Origin: Prolixibacteraceae bacterium | GTDB taxonomy: Bacteria > Bacteroidota > Bacteroidia > Bacteroidales > Prolixibacteraceae | DNA: 64,000 nt | NCBI GenBank assembly: GCA_028683385.1 | Contig: JAQUIJ010000019.1 | Coordinates: forward strand, 1 to 64,000 | Direction of reading: 5' to 3' | Shown: positions 45,272 to 54,784 of the stretch, one piece after another | How positions within the stretch are numbered: position 1 is the stretch's first letter | Layout of the letters: every line of letters begins with the position of its first letter | Made by a program: the position numbers and the translations under genes | The notes under the pieces: generated by a model | What the model was told of the DNA's origin: nothing | Seen by the model: the letters and a program-made list of their open reading frames with translations, nothing else | Database searches by the model: none

Positions 45272-46507
45272 TTATTTGTATAACCAATATTTCATCGAAA
45301 GCTTCCGAAATGCGGTTTCGTCCTTACGCCAATAAGCGAGCATGTCAACGGCTTTCATATTTTTCGACATCAGTAACCTGATTTGATCTGATCCGCAAAC
45401 TTTGTCAAACATGTCGAAACGATTCTCGGTTGCCGTACCAAAGCATTTTTTATCAGGATACATGCCAGCCATTTCCTGCATCACGTAAAACTGGATTTCG
45501 GTCAACCGTACCTTTTTATAATCGGTCAGGTAAAATTGCACTCCTGAATAGTTTTTACCTTGCCCAACGGCATAATAGGGTTTCAGGAATATGGGACGAA
45601 ACAAAACGCCCGGCAATTGCAAGTCATTTAATCGCTTCGACAATGCTGATCCATCAATCGAATCTTTGGCGAAAATCTGGAACGGAAGGGTATAGCCCAC
45701 TCCTATCGACATAAAACTGAACTCGCCCAAAATACCCGATGCGGCATAATAATAAGCCGATGTTGCGTGCGGAATATGCGGAGAAGTTAACACCCACGGC
45801 AGTTTGGTTTGTTCAAAATTCATACTCCGCTTCCAGCCTTTCATGGGCACTACGGTCAATTTACACTGTTTGTTGAGCATTTTCTCTCCATTCAGCATTT
45901 TAGCCAGTTCGCCGCAAGTAAGTCCGTAGATATAAGGAATCTTGAATTGACTGACAAACGAAACAAATTTATCTTCTGTAATATTTCCTTCCACTTTCAG
46001 TCCACCAATGGGATTTGGGCGATCGAGAACAACCAGTTCAATGTTATTTTCCGCAGCAGCTTCCATTGCCAGCCCCATTGTACTGATAAACGTGTACGAA
46101 CGACAACCTATATCCTGAATGTCGTACACCAGCACGTCAACATCTTTCAACATGTCGGCAGTTGGTTTTCGGGTTTTTCCGTAGAGAGAATAAACCGGCA
46201 CTCCAGTCTGTCTGTCTATTGTAGTCTCTACCTTGTCGCCAGCATAAACATCGCCACGAACACCATGTTCAGGGCCATAGAGGGCAACCAACTTCACTCC
46301 GGAAGCTTCATTCAGAATATCAACGGTTGATTTTAATTGTGAATCAACACCGGTTGGGTTGGTAATTAATCCAACACGTTTCCCCTGCAATATTTTAAAC
46401 CCACTTTCGCGAAGTACCTCAACACCGGTTTTCACCTTTGATGCTCCAAAAGCGAAAGTTGTCAGGAACAGAAATATAGCAAACAAGAAAACTACTTTGT
46501 TCTTCAT
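45272..46507 (-). CDS. namZ: NamZ-like exo-beta-N-acetylmuramidase (DUF1343, GH171), copy 2
   Basis: Second DUF1343 protein, 411 aa, with signal peptide MKNKVVFLFAIFLFLTTFAFGA. It has GKRVGLITNPTGV, ALYGPEHGVRGDVYAGD, VDVLVYDIQDIGCRSYTFI, LVVLDRPNPIGGLKVEGNI and IPYIYGLTCGELA. The ATG at 46507 is chosen; a TTG four codons upstream is the alternative. The loop after GLTCGELA differs from copy 1 (SPHIPHATSAYYYAASGILGE versus SPNLNSQHAILLYPSLCLFEG), so the two may differ in aglycone preference. The gene starts 25 bp after the AmiE-like gene. Confidence 0.92.
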   Translation of the reverse strand: MKNKVVFLFAIFLFLTTFAFGASKVKTGVEVLRESGFKILQGKRVGLITNPTGVDSQLKSTVDILNEASGVKLVALYGPEHGVRGDVYAGDKVETTIDRQTGVPVYSLYGKTRKPTADMLKDVDVLVYDIQDIGCRSYTFISTMGLAMEAAAENNIELVVLDRPNPIGGLKVEGNITEDKFVSFVSQFKIPYIYGLTCGELAKMLNGEKMLNKQCKLTVVPMKGWKRSMNFEQTKLPWVLTSPHIPHATSAYYYAASGILGEFSFMSIGVGYTLPFQIFAKDSIDGSALSKRLNDLQLPGVLFRPIFLKPYYAVGQGKNYSGVQFYLTDYKKVRLTEIQFYVMQEMAGMYPDKKCFGTATENRFDMFDKVCGSDQIRLLMSKNMKAVDMLAYWRKDETAFRKLSMKYWLYK

Positions 46508-46531
46508 GGTAATACTCAAAAAAGTGACTAA

Positions 46532-48481
46532 TTACATTCCAAAACTCTTATAAATAGCTGATAATATTTTAGTGCGCACATTTAGGTCGCTGATGAGAGA
46601 GTTATCGCGCGTTGGACAAACCCGGTTCGAAAGAAAAATGTACAACAAGTTGTATTTGGGATCCATCCAGACAAAAGTTCCGGTATAGCCAGAATGCCCA
46701 AAACTTTCGTCACTCGCCTCCACGCAAGGGTAAGCATCTTTAGGTTTCACGGTTTTATTGTCGAGGGCTGGCTTATCAAAAATCAGCCCGCGACGGTTGT
46801 CGTTCTTCGGAAACTGAACCCGCGTAAATTCTTTCATGGTGGCTTCACTCACATATTGCTTTCCGCCGTACGATCCCATCTGAAGATACATCTCCATCAG
46901 TTTTGCCAAATCGTTGGCCGATGCAAACAATCCGGCATTACCCGAAATTCCTCCCAGAACAGCAGCCGATTCATCGTGAACAGTTCCTTGTAACTGCTGA
47001 AAACGGTAATACTGGTCGTTCTCGGTCGGAACAATCCGATCGCTCGAAAATTTCTGTAAAGGCAAATAAGTTAATTCTGAAGCGCCCAATGGTCGGTAAA
47101 AATTACTTTCAATAAACTCCTGAAAATCAATTCCTGAAATATTTCTCACAATCTCGGGCGTTATTACCAAAGGAAGATCACTATAGACATATTTTCCTCG
47201 GGTTTTTAGCGGCGCTTTTCGTATGGTGTCGGTTACAAATTTCAGGAATTTTTTATCGAGATACATTCCCTGAGCTACGCAAAGCGGATGTTGTTCGTCG
47301 GCAGTTGTTGTGTACCATTCGGGCGATGGTTTCCCATCTTTCATGGTCGTTTTATAAAAACTGATAAATGGAACCAGCCCCGATTGATGTGTATATAATT
47401 CACGAACGGTCACATTCGCTTTATCTGATTTGTGAGACGAGCTGTTTTTCCAATCGGGGTAATAATTGGCAACAGGCTTGTCCAATGCGATTTTTCCTTC
47501 GTCGTACAATTTCAAAATTCCGGGCAGTCCGCCACTGATTTTAGTGACCGAAGCTAAATCGTAAATATCGTCAAGATGAGCCGACCTTTGCTTTTCAAAA
47601 GTTTCGTAGCTATACGCTTTTCGGAAGATAATTTCTCCATCTTTAGCCACCAGGACATTACAACCTGGAAATGCTTTTTTATCCAAAGCATCGTTTACAA
47701 TCGAATCAATTGGATTTTGCAATTCGGATGTCTTTATTCCAACTTCTTCAGGAATCGTATATTTCAGCCTCACGGCCTTTTCAATCAGAATGCCATCTCC
47801 CGTATGATAATCTATCCAAACGTCAAACTGAAGTTTACCTTTTGCGCCTGTTCCTCCAAACATCAATTGAGCAGCAAGCGACTGTGTCAGATCATCATTT
47901 TGAAAGGCCATAATTAAACCAGCGGGCTTACCAAACGATTTCACTTCGCTGGCTAATTTCGGATCGCAGAAATAGCAAACGACCGAAGTTTTTTCGCGAA
48001 TTAAATAGTCGTTCAGTTGCTCAAACCCATTCCAACTATTGTCGGCGCCCTTCAATCCTCTTTTTTGAATGGTATGAATTCCAGCAATCACCAGGTTATA
48101 TTTCTTCAAATTGGTTGTCAGCTCGGTTAAATCTTTGGCGGTGAACTGCTCCGGAAGGTTATAAAAATCAACCTTCATGTAATTGGCCAGCATGTGCTGA
48201 AATTCGGTTGGAATACGATCACCTACTGAAAGAGCTGCAATGTTTAGCGTATCAAGCCGGTCAAACGGGATGAGGTGATTTCTGTTTTCGAGCAAGGTTA
48301 ATGAAGCTTCAATCTGTCGCCTTTTTTGCAGTTCGGCTTCCGGATCTGATTGGTTTTTACCCCAGTTGCATGAAGCCAAAACGCCACCAAAGACGGGAAG
48401 GATTGACAGGAAAAGAAGAACTAATCCGGTACGAAGCGAATAAGTTGAGTGGAAAATTGATTTTAGAGTGGTTGACTTCAT
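46532..48481 (-). CDS. AmiE-like serine hydrolase with an orphan GH3 C-domain
   Basis: Lipoprotein of 649 aa (lipobox Cys at 38, GVLASCNW). Residues about 50-240 match the C-terminal alpha/beta-sandwich of GH3 NagZ enzymes (SLTLLENRNHLIPFDRLDTLNIAAL..., LAAQLMFGGTGAKGKLQF). Residues 250-645 form a class C beta-lactamase fold with Ser311-V-T-Lys314, a Tyr-Ser-Asp box (KYVYSDLPL) and an HSG box (FGHSGYTG). Bacteroidota often have NagZ and an AmiE-type MurNAc-L-Ala amidase fused in one chain; here the NagZ catalytic barrel is absent. Its stop lies 25 bp before the NamZ-like gene, and its start overlaps the preceding stop codon (ATGA). Predicted role: removing stem peptides from MurNAc. Confidence 0.85.
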   Translation of the reverse strand: MKSTTLKSIFHSTYSLRTGLVLLFLSILPVFGGVLASCNWGKNQSDPEAELQKRRQIEASLTLLENRNHLIPFDRLDTLNIAALSVGDRIPTEFQHMLANYMKVDFYNLPEQFTAKDLTELTTNLKKYNLVIAGIHTIQKRGLKGADNSWNGFEQLNDYLIREKTSVVCYFCDPKLASEVKSFGKPAGLIMAFQNDDLTQSLAAQLMFGGTGAKGKLQFDVWIDYHTGDGILIEKAVRLKYTIPEEVGIKTSELQNPIDSIVNDALDKKAFPGCNVLVAKDGEIIFRKAYSYETFEKQRSAHLDDIYDLASVTKISGGLPGILKLYDEGKIALDKPVANYYPDWKNSSSHKSDKANVTVRELYTHQSGLVPFISFYKTTMKDGKPSPEWYTTTADEQHPLCVAQGMYLDKKFLKFVTDTIRKAPLKTRGKYVYSDLPLVITPEIVRNISGIDFQEFIESNFYRPLGASELTYLPLQKFSSDRIVPTENDQYYRFQQLQGTVHDESAAVLGGISGNAGLFASANDLAKLMEMYLQMGSYGGKQYVSEATMKEFTRVQFPKNDNRRGLIFDKPALDNKTVKPKDAYPCVEASDESFGHSGYTGTFVWMDPKYNLLYIFLSNRVCPTRDNSLISDLNVRTKILSAIYKSFGM

Positions 48482-48942
48482 TTTTCAATAGATTTAATTT
48501 CCAACCGGCTGCAAATGGTTTCAAGTTCAGCTCTCGCGGAAATCATATTTTCTGTTTTTTTTATTGGCATTAACTTTTTTCCTGAAGAATTATAGAGAAT
48601 CAGCCTGTAATCTTCATTTGTGATATCCAGTTCGCGATTGCCACGGCTGTAACTCTTCCAAGTTTTTCCGGATTTTACAATTCCAATTTTCATATTGGAT
48701 TTTACATTTATCCAAATCCCGGTTTTGATAATTCCGAAGATGTTGTTCAAAAATCGAACCCTTTTCCCTGCAAAATCAATTTCTACACTGGAATAAGTGA
48801 AGCCAACAAATGCCCCAATCAGAACTAAAATTAACGAGAATAATGAAAAATAGACGGTAGCCAAACCAGCTACAAACACAATAACTCCGGAGAAAGATCC
48901 TACCGGACCAAACGATTTATCAAGTTTGTTCGTGGTAATCAT
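48478..48942 (-). CDS. small membrane protein of unknown function
   Basis: The 154-aa protein has two membrane segments near the N-terminus (about 16-34 and 36-50). A soluble C-terminal part follows (VEIDFAGKRVRFLNNIFGIIKTGIWINV..., KSYSRGNRELDITNEDYRLILYNSSGKKLMPIKK) that looks like a small beta-rich domain. I do not recognise the family. It overlaps the AmiE-like gene by 4 bp (ATGA) and starts one base after the DUF4922 gene, so it is translationally coupled within the salvage operon. Confidence 0.7.
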   Translation of the reverse strand: MITTNKLDKSFGPVGSFSGVIVFVAGLATVYFSLFSLILVLIGAFVGFTYSSVEIDFAGKRVRFLNNIFGIIKTGIWINVKSNMKIGIVKSGKTWKSYSRGNRELDITNEDYRLILYNSSGKKLMPIKKTENMISARAELETICSRLEIKSIEK

Positions 48943-48943
48943 T

Positions 48944-49936
48944 TTATTTTGAGTTTAGGTCATTTCTGATTTCTTCAGTCAATTCCAAAAATGTATCCTG
49001 ATCGATACACACCTGAGCCAGAATATCAACGATATTTTCTTTGCTGATTTTGTCAAAATCTTCGCGTCGGGGTAGAATAAAAACCCCACCAAAATCAACA
49101 GATCCGGGACTGATCAATATCTGCTTTTCACCCTCCTCGTAAAAATGAGTTGGCCGGTGAGCTTTCCGTGGGAAAAGATGAATTTTCCACCAACCATCAG
49201 AAAAAGAGCAAAGCACATTCATCATCGGTTCAACCTTCTCCGGTTGCATTGCAGCAAAATGCTTGTAGTAAATATTGATCACCTTCAACGCTTCTTCCAT
49301 CGAATTGGTTTCAATCGAAATCATCTTCCGGAGATAGTTATCGAACGCCCAGACTTCCGTTTGGTCATTCGAATATAGCTTTCGGGCTGTTTGCTTCAGT
49401 CGTTCGAAATCTTCAGAAATTGGCATAAAACCGCTTTCTCCAGCCTGAAAATGCAAGTGGTCAGGGGCAGAAGCTCCGCATTCCGGGCCATTGTAAAATA
49501 CAGTAAATCGTTCCATTGCTTTCGCCAGTTCGAGCAATGTTTTTACGTTGGGGATAAATCGCTGATCGATGTGCCGGTTACAGGAAATGGTGAAATGGAT
49601 TTTAAATATCGGGAACGGATTAACCAGTATCAGGAAATCGTCGCCAAAAGCAACGGCATCCTGCTCCGGAGGTCGGTTTTCGGAACACAAAAAGCATTTA
49701 CGCGCAGCAATCGACTGTTTATCAACCTCTGCAACCGAAGAACGCATCCGCTCCGGATTAAATTGCGCCATGACCTGAAACCCATCGAACTGAAAACTTT
49801 TCTCCTCAACCTTTTCCAATCCTTTATAGTTTGCAGCAGCCAAAGGCCACATTAACTTTTCTGCCTCAACAAACTCATGCAGAACCTGAGTTGCAGATTT
49901 ATTCGTTTTTGCAATGATATCAAGCAATTGATCCAT
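48944..49936 (-). CDS. DUF4922 protein with a HIT-like motif
   Basis: The 330-aa protein belongs to the DUF4922 group. ARKCFLCSENRPPEQ holds a Cys-x-x-Cys, and GASAPDHLHFQAGESGFMPI carries a His-x-His-x-Gln like that of HIT-superfamily nucleotidyl transferases and phosphorylases. A plausible activity is nucleotidyl transfer or phosphorolysis of a nucleotide sugar, but none is established to my knowledge. No signal peptide is seen, so it is probably cytoplasmic. It lies between a glycosyltransferase and a membrane-protein gene within the murein-associated cluster. Confidence 0.78.
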   Translation of the reverse strand: MDQLLDIIAKTNKSATQVLHEFVEAEKLMWPLAAANYKGLEKVEEKSFQFDGFQVMAQFNPERMRSSVAEVDKQSIAARKCFLCSENRPPEQDAVAFGDDFLILVNPFPIFKIHFTISCNRHIDQRFIPNVKTLLELAKAMERFTVFYNGPECGASAPDHLHFQAGESGFMPISEDFERLKQTARKLYSNDQTEVWAFDNYLRKMISIETNSMEEALKVINIYYKHFAAMQPEKVEPMMNVLCSFSDGWWKIHLFPRKAHRPTHFYEEGEKQILISPGSVDFGGVFILPRREDFDKISKENIVDILAQVCIDQDTFLELTEEIRNDLNSK

Positions 49937-49950
49937 ATTCGTTGGATTAC

Positions 49951-49983
49951 AAACCTGACAGGTTTTAAGAACCTGTCAGGTTT
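49951..49983. repeat. palindromic repeat, 14-bp perfect stem
   Basis: aaacctgacaggtt (49951-49964) and aacctgtcaggttt (49970-49983) form a perfect stem around 5 bases. It lies in the 58-bp gap between the GT2 and DUF4922 genes. I have seen this palindrome type between genes of many Bacteroidota; it could stabilise or process the operon mRNA. Confidence 0.75.
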
Positions 49984-49994
49984 AATGCATTTAA

Positions 49995-51452
49995 TTATTT
50001 TCCTAAATTTTTCCTTGCTTTTAATTCGATGGTGCGAATGCGGTCTTTGTACAAATTGTGTCCATTCATCACCTCAATACTGAGCGAGGCATCCGAATTG
50101 TCGTCCCAACGACGGCAAAGGTAAATCGGATTATAAATTCGCCCAATCTGGTAACGGCGCGAAATGGCCAAACCAAGAGCGTAATCTTCACCATAATTGA
50201 CATTGGGAACTGGTATCCGGCGCAAAACCGGTGTATAAAATGCACGTGGTGCACCAAGTCCATTGATCCGGAGTGCATTATTCCGTCCATTTTCCGGCGT
50301 CCATTCTTTATGGTCGATTATGCCGGGAGGAATTTCTTCCAGCGCAAAATTTACCATCTGGTAACTACCAACAACCATGGCACAATTTTGCGCATAAAAT
50401 GCGTCAACCACTTGCTGAACGGTAGTTTCATCCAAATACAAATCGTCGCTGTCGAGTTGAATGGCAAATTTTCCACATTTTGGATGACTCACCGCCAAAT
50501 TCCAGCAACCGCCAATACCCAAATCAGTGCGATCAGGAATAACATGAATTAAACGCTCGTCGGTAGCTGCGTACTTCTGAATGATTTCAGGTGTTCCATC
50601 AGTCGAAAAATTATCAGCAATAATCAGGTTAAATTTGAAGTTGGTCTTTTGGGACAACACCGATTTGATGGCGTCCTCAATGGTTCGCACACGGTTTCGC
50701 ACCGGAATGATAACCGATGCTTCCACCCCGAAATCCTGCTCGTCGAACTGAATTGGCGTAAAAACAGGTTCAAGGTAAGCGCCAACATTCTTCAGGTGCT
50801 GCGTACACGCTTTTTCCATTTCAATTTGCACCGCCCGGTTTTTCGGATCAACATAATCGAATATTTTTTCGCCCGATTTCCGAAGATCCGATTCATGCTC
50901 GGTATATAAAAACTCCGGAATGCGGAACAATTCGGCGTATTGCGAAACGCCCAAACGAAGTGCATACAATCCTGCAAAAGCAAAATCTGCGAAAATACCT
51001 TCTGCCGCTTTTTTCAGTAGCTCGGTGCGGTAAAGTATGACTGATCCAAAATTAAAATCGTCGCGCAAACTTCCTTCCTGATAATCAATCACCGGCTGAT
51101 TCTCCACTTTGCCATTTTTAACGGCCAGATAATTCGAATACACCATTCCACTCTGCGTATCGTCTGCTATTTGTACAAACCGTTCGAGAGCCAACTGGCC
51201 CAACTGAAGCGAGCTTTGTCGGGTATAAATCAGTGTATAAGGAGTATTGGTTCTGGAAGCCATTTGTTGAATGAATCTACCACTGGTCATCGAAACCGAA
51301 TCCAACACTTCAACACCTTCAATCGAACAGGTTTGTTCCGGATTTTTTACCACAATAATACTCGAAACCAGTTCCGATTTTTGCAATTCGAGAACCGTTG
51401 CAAGCGTTTCAGCTTGCGTTCCGAATGGAATAAAACAGGTAATTTTTTTCAT
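49995..51452 (-). CDS. family 2 glycosyltransferase
   Basis: GT-A type transferase of 485 aa. The GT2 domain lies in the second half: VEASVIIPVRNRVRTIEDAIKSVLSQKTNFKFNLIIADNFSTDGTPEII, followed by FAIQLDSDDLYLDETTV (Asp-x-Asp metal motif) and GLGAPRAFYTPVLRRIP...NYGEDYALGLAISRRYQIGRIYNPIYLCRRWDDN. The N-terminal half (MKKITCFIPFGTQAETLATVLELQKSE...) is a second, degenerate nucleotide-diphospho-sugar-transferase-like fold. No signal peptide or membrane segment is seen. The acceptor is unknown. It lies next to the DUF4922 gene and an amidase gene, suggesting a cell-wall-linked sugar task. Confidence 0.85.
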   Translation of the reverse strand: MKKITCFIPFGTQAETLATVLELQKSELVSSIIVVKNPEQTCSIEGVEVLDSVSMTSGRFIQQMASRTNTPYTLIYTRQSSLQLGQLALERFVQIADDTQSGMVYSNYLAVKNGKVENQPVIDYQEGSLRDDFNFGSVILYRTELLKKAAEGIFADFAFAGLYALRLGVSQYAELFRIPEFLYTEHESDLRKSGEKIFDYVDPKNRAVQIEMEKACTQHLKNVGAYLEPVFTPIQFDEQDFGVEASVIIPVRNRVRTIEDAIKSVLSQKTNFKFNLIIADNFSTDGTPEIIQKYAATDERLIHVIPDRTDLGIGGCWNLAVSHPKCGKFAIQLDSDDLYLDETTVQQVVDAFYAQNCAMVVGSYQMVNFALEEIPPGIIDHKEWTPENGRNNALRINGLGAPRAFYTPVLRRIPVPNVNYGEDYALGLAISRRYQIGRIYNPIYLCRRWDDNSDASLSIEVMNGHNLYKDRIRTIELKARKNLGK

Positions 51453-51497
51453 TTCTATAATTATTTGACATTAAAATCGATATAATGACCGTTCGCG

Positions 51498-51563
51498 TTC
51501 GACTGAGCTCACGCCGAAGTCTAAAGCGCAACGGCAAAGGAAAATGGTTCGTTCCTACGGAAC
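51498..51563. repeat. short palindromic elements in the gap before the amidase gene
   Basis: The 156-bp gap holds ttcgactgagctcacgccgaa (51498-51518, an imperfect hairpin written here in two parts: ttcgactgagc and tcacgccgaa) and gttcctacggaac (51551-51563). Both look like dispersed Bacteroidota intergenic repeats. Confidence 0.35.
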
Positions 51564-51608
51564 TTTTTAATCATGACAACCTTTGTTCTGTCTGCGACTG
51601 AACACTGA

Positions 51609-54600
51609 TCACTTCATTCCCCAATATTTCAGAATCTCTCCGATCACCTGCGTCCGTTCATCATCCGTCGTTATGGTTTCAAAAGGAAATCCCATTACCA
51701 CTGTGTGATAATTTCCGTCAAAACAAACGCCGGCAGTTTTGTTGTTGCCTTTGTACCTAAAAAGTACTTTGGCGTTTTCGCCTTTTGGTTCAATTGCATC
51801 GGGCGATTCAACCTTATAAATTTTCGGGTTGTATTCCTGAACAAAATGCATTTCGGAAGGAAAATCAGCTTTCACTGCATTCACCGGATACACGCAACCG
51901 CTTCTGCTGGCGTGATTGGTCATCTGTTTAAAATGCAACACATCGGCGGCAAAATGCCGGGCAAGCGTATCGCCACAAAGTTCCAGGTCGGTTCCAATGT
52001 AAGCTCCCGACAAAAATAGCTTTGCATTTTCGCCTGAAGTGAACCCAGAAATAGCCTGGCGCATTTCAGGAGTAAAAAGTGAAAAATCTTTTTTCTGAAG
52101 TCCGAAAAGCGGTCGGGTTGTTTTTTCTTCACCGAAAATGAGGTCAAGCGCTGAAAAATCGGATGCATTCCAGTTCTTCTGTTCGAACGCTTCATCGCTC
52201 ATCGAAATAAATCCCAGCCCATTGTTTCGGAATGCCCGACCATGAACCAGCGGATAATCGAACGAATTTCCCTGAACAATGCGTGTTTCCTGATCAGAAT
52301 GACTCGAACCAAAGCCTGAATCATCGTCGTCTCTCCATTGCGAATTTCGGTTAAAATCGTATTGTTTGCCAATAAATGCAAGATCCGTTTTATCGGCAAC
52401 ACCCTCATCTTCACCCATCCGGAATCCGGCTTCCTTTCCATTGTCATAGGTTGCTGGTCCGCAAATGCGGTCGAAGGCATTCACAATCAGAACGGGTTTC
52501 TTGCCGTCGGTTGGCAAGCTGCAAGCCAGTATTTCAGATGGAAAACTTTCGCCGCCTTCGTTCATTGCTGTAATCTTGAAACTGTAAACCACACCCGGTT
52601 TTAAATCGCTGCACAAATAAGTTGACTCGTGCACTTCAATGCCATTATCGAATCCACCATTTTCAATCCGGGTATATATTTTATGCGATTTAGCGACTGC
52701 TGTCGGCTCAAGTTCATCGGCCACCGGAGCCCACGACAAACGCACATTCCGTCCTTCCATTTTCATTTGGAAATGATCGACAGGCAACGGCTGTACCACA
52801 TATTTTTGTCCGTTCTGAAAGGCTAAAAACTTCAGTATTCCCTTGTAATAAGCCCGGCTCACATCGAACTTAAAACGTGGGTCATAAGCCAGCGCCATAT
52901 CAGCAAAATTTTGGTGCGACAATAATTCGGAAAGAACTGTCGGAACTTTTGGGCGGGCTGCTTCCGAATATTGTTTGTTCCACATTCCACGGCGAGTCCA
53001 CTGCGGAAAATACAATTTCTGAAGGTCGCCAACCACCTGCGATTGCACAATATCGGCTAAATCACGGCTCGCCCATCTCGACTGTCCGTTTTTAAACGAG
53101 TCAGGTCCATTGGTAGTATCATAAATCATTAAAGTCCCGATAATGGTGCTATCTGGCGTAGTTCCGGCATCGGTATGAAACGCCAGAGCCATGTCAACCG
53201 GAATTCCCAAACCTTTCACTTCCGGATTTGCAGTTGGTCCATTTGGAGCGCCCAGCAGGTAATTCACCCATTCGCCGCGACTCTGGTAATCGTCTTTATA
53301 ATCGTTCTTCCCGGCTTCGCGTTTGGCAAAAGCAGCAGCATCTTTCCCACGGTTCGAATAATCGACCTTCACTTTGTTCAGGATATAAACCAGCGTATCG
53401 GGCATGCCTGCATATTGCAAATAATAGCGCGCGCCTTCCTGATATCTGGGGCGCTGGCTGGCAAATGGCAACCATTTCGACGAATCCAGAGCAAATCCCT
53501 GAGCATCGCGTAGTTTCAGTAACTGATCCATATCGCCGGCTCTTCCACGAACCACATTTCCCATTCCGCCGCCCAATCGAACCGCATCAACAGAAACAAG
53601 TTTGCCGGTTTCATTCGACTGATTGCTCAATTCAATTTTGCCGTTCATTCCTTTTTCGAACTGAAATGTTCCCAGGTAAATCCAGGTTCCGCCGCCGATG
53701 GTCTGGTTCACCAAAAACTCAGTTTTTCCTCCTGAATGAAAAACCGTATAATGCGCATCAGTAACATTTTCATCATTCTGTACATAGGAAATGTACACTG
53801 CATATTGTCCTGATTCAGGAATTTCAGGCGTATAAACAACTTGCGATGTGGCATTTCTATTGGCCATCATTTGTCGTGTTCCGCCCATCTGGAAAGGATT
53901 TTCGCCTTCAAGCAGAAACGGTACTTTCAGTCCGAATCCACTTTCTTTTCCATCCTGAAGTGCTTCACCTAATTCCTGATACGTGGAACCTTTGGTTGAG
54001 CCATCAGCATCAATGATGACTTCATGCTTCTGGGTATCTCTTTCGCGCGGAAGGAAAACCTGAGCTCCCGCATTTTCAAGCATTGGCGCGATGTACGGAA
54101 CCACAAAACTCATCGTCCAAATGTCTTCAACAGTCAGGAAAACACGGGCGCGTTGCCATTCCCAGCGATCGAGCGTATTTTCGTAATACCAGCCGTGACT
54201 GTGCCACAGCGCGATGTTTCTGTTGCTCAATCCCTCCGGAAAGTTGGCGTTTGCCGAGATGTTACGAACAACTGGCAGTTTCGTATTTACGGACTGACTC
54301 AACCGTTTGGCATCGATGGCAACCGATTGATCCCGATAAATGTTTGGAATTAATTCGTGAATTTCCTTGCCCATACTTTCGATGGAAACCGAATAGTTGC
54401 GAAATCTTCGTCCAAGCAAATCTTCATACCAATTGTAAAATTCTGTAGTATTTTCAAGCCTGAAAGGGATATAGGCAAATGTCTCTTTCATTCCCAGTTT
54501 CACTTTTTTCGACTGAACATCGACTAAAACCGTATCGATCTTAAACTTATAATCTGTTCCTACCGAAGCTTTTTGGGCAAATGCTGTAGATGCCTTATTC

Positions 54601-54716
54601 GCTTTTTTCAGGAAACGACTGGATTTATCGGCTTTTGTTGTTCCTGTTATCAGGCAAAAGAATAATAAAGCAATTCCTATTTTCAAGGAATATTTATTTA
54701 TGAAAGATGTATTCAT
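51609..54716 (-). CDS. N-acetylmuramoyl-L-alanine amidase-like protein with golvesin and fibronectin III domains
   Basis: Secreted protein of about 1035 aa, starting at the ATG at 54716 (MNTSFINKYSLKIGIALLFFCLITGTTKA signal peptide). The 63 codons upstream in frame are repeat-derived and unlikely to be translated. An Amidase_3-like catalytic region (NIALWHSHGWYYENTLDRWEWQRA..., GAQVFLPRERDTQ, later MALAFHTDAGTTPDSTIIGTLMIYDTT and VLSELLSHQNFADMAL) is interrupted by a golvesin C-terminal-like domain (VVYTPEIPESGQYAVYISYV...GTWIYLGTFQFEKG). A fibronectin III domain (PLPVDHFQMKMEGRNVRLSWAPV...) and a C-terminal globular domain follow. Such proteins are often misnamed xanthan lyase. Cleavage of MurNAc-L-Ala bonds fits the neighbours. 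Confidence 0.82.
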   Translation of the reverse strand: MNTSFINKYSLKIGIALLFFCLITGTTKADKSSRFLKKANKASTAFAQKASVGTDYKFKIDTVLVDVQSKKVKLGMKETFAYIPFRLENTTEFYNWYEDLLGRRFRNYSVSIESMGKEIHELIPNIYRDQSVAIDAKRLSQSVNTKLPVVRNISANANFPEGLSNRNIALWHSHGWYYENTLDRWEWQRARVFLTVEDIWTMSFVVPYIAPMLENAGAQVFLPRERDTQKHEVIIDADGSTKGSTYQELGEALQDGKESGFGLKVPFLLEGENPFQMGGTRQMMANRNATSQVVYTPEIPESGQYAVYISYVQNDENVTDAHYTVFHSGGKTEFLVNQTIGGGTWIYLGTFQFEKGMNGKIELSNQSNETGKLVSVDAVRLGGGMGNVVRGRAGDMDQLLKLRDAQGFALDSSKWLPFASQRPRYQEGARYYLQYAGMPDTLVYILNKVKVDYSNRGKDAAAFAKREAGKNDYKDDYQSRGEWVNYLLGAPNGPTANPEVKGLGIPVDMALAFHTDAGTTPDSTIIGTLMIYDTTNGPDSFKNGQSRWASRDLADIVQSQVVGDLQKLYFPQWTRRGMWNKQYSEAARPKVPTVLSELLSHQNFADMALAYDPRFKFDVSRAYYKGILKFLAFQNGQKYVVQPLPVDHFQMKMEGRNVRLSWAPVADELEPTAVAKSHKIYTRIENGGFDNGIEVHESTYLCSDLKPGVVYSFKITAMNEGGESFPSEILACSLPTDGKKPVLIVNAFDRICGPATYDNGKEAGFRMGEDEGVADKTDLAFIGKQYDFNRNSQWRDDDDSGFGSSHSDQETRIVQGNSFDYPLVHGRAFRNNGLGFISMSDEAFEQKNWNASDFSALDLIFGEEKTTRPLFGLQKKDFSLFTPEMRQAISGFTSGENAKLFLSGAYIGTDLELCGDTLARHFAADVLHFKQMTNHASRSGCVYPVNAVKADFPSEMHFVQEYNPKIYKVESPDAIEPKGENAKVLFRYKGNNKTAGVCFDGNYHTVVMGFPFETITTDDERTQVIGEILKYWGMK

Positions 54717-54784
54717 TCCGTCCGAAATAAGATTTGAGCTTTTAGCAAGTTCAACGCGCGGACGGTGGAATTGATGATCCTTTA

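Noticed and set aside
53228-53764. 178-codon open frame on the plus strand
   Set aside because: Antisense to the amidase gene and without domain features.
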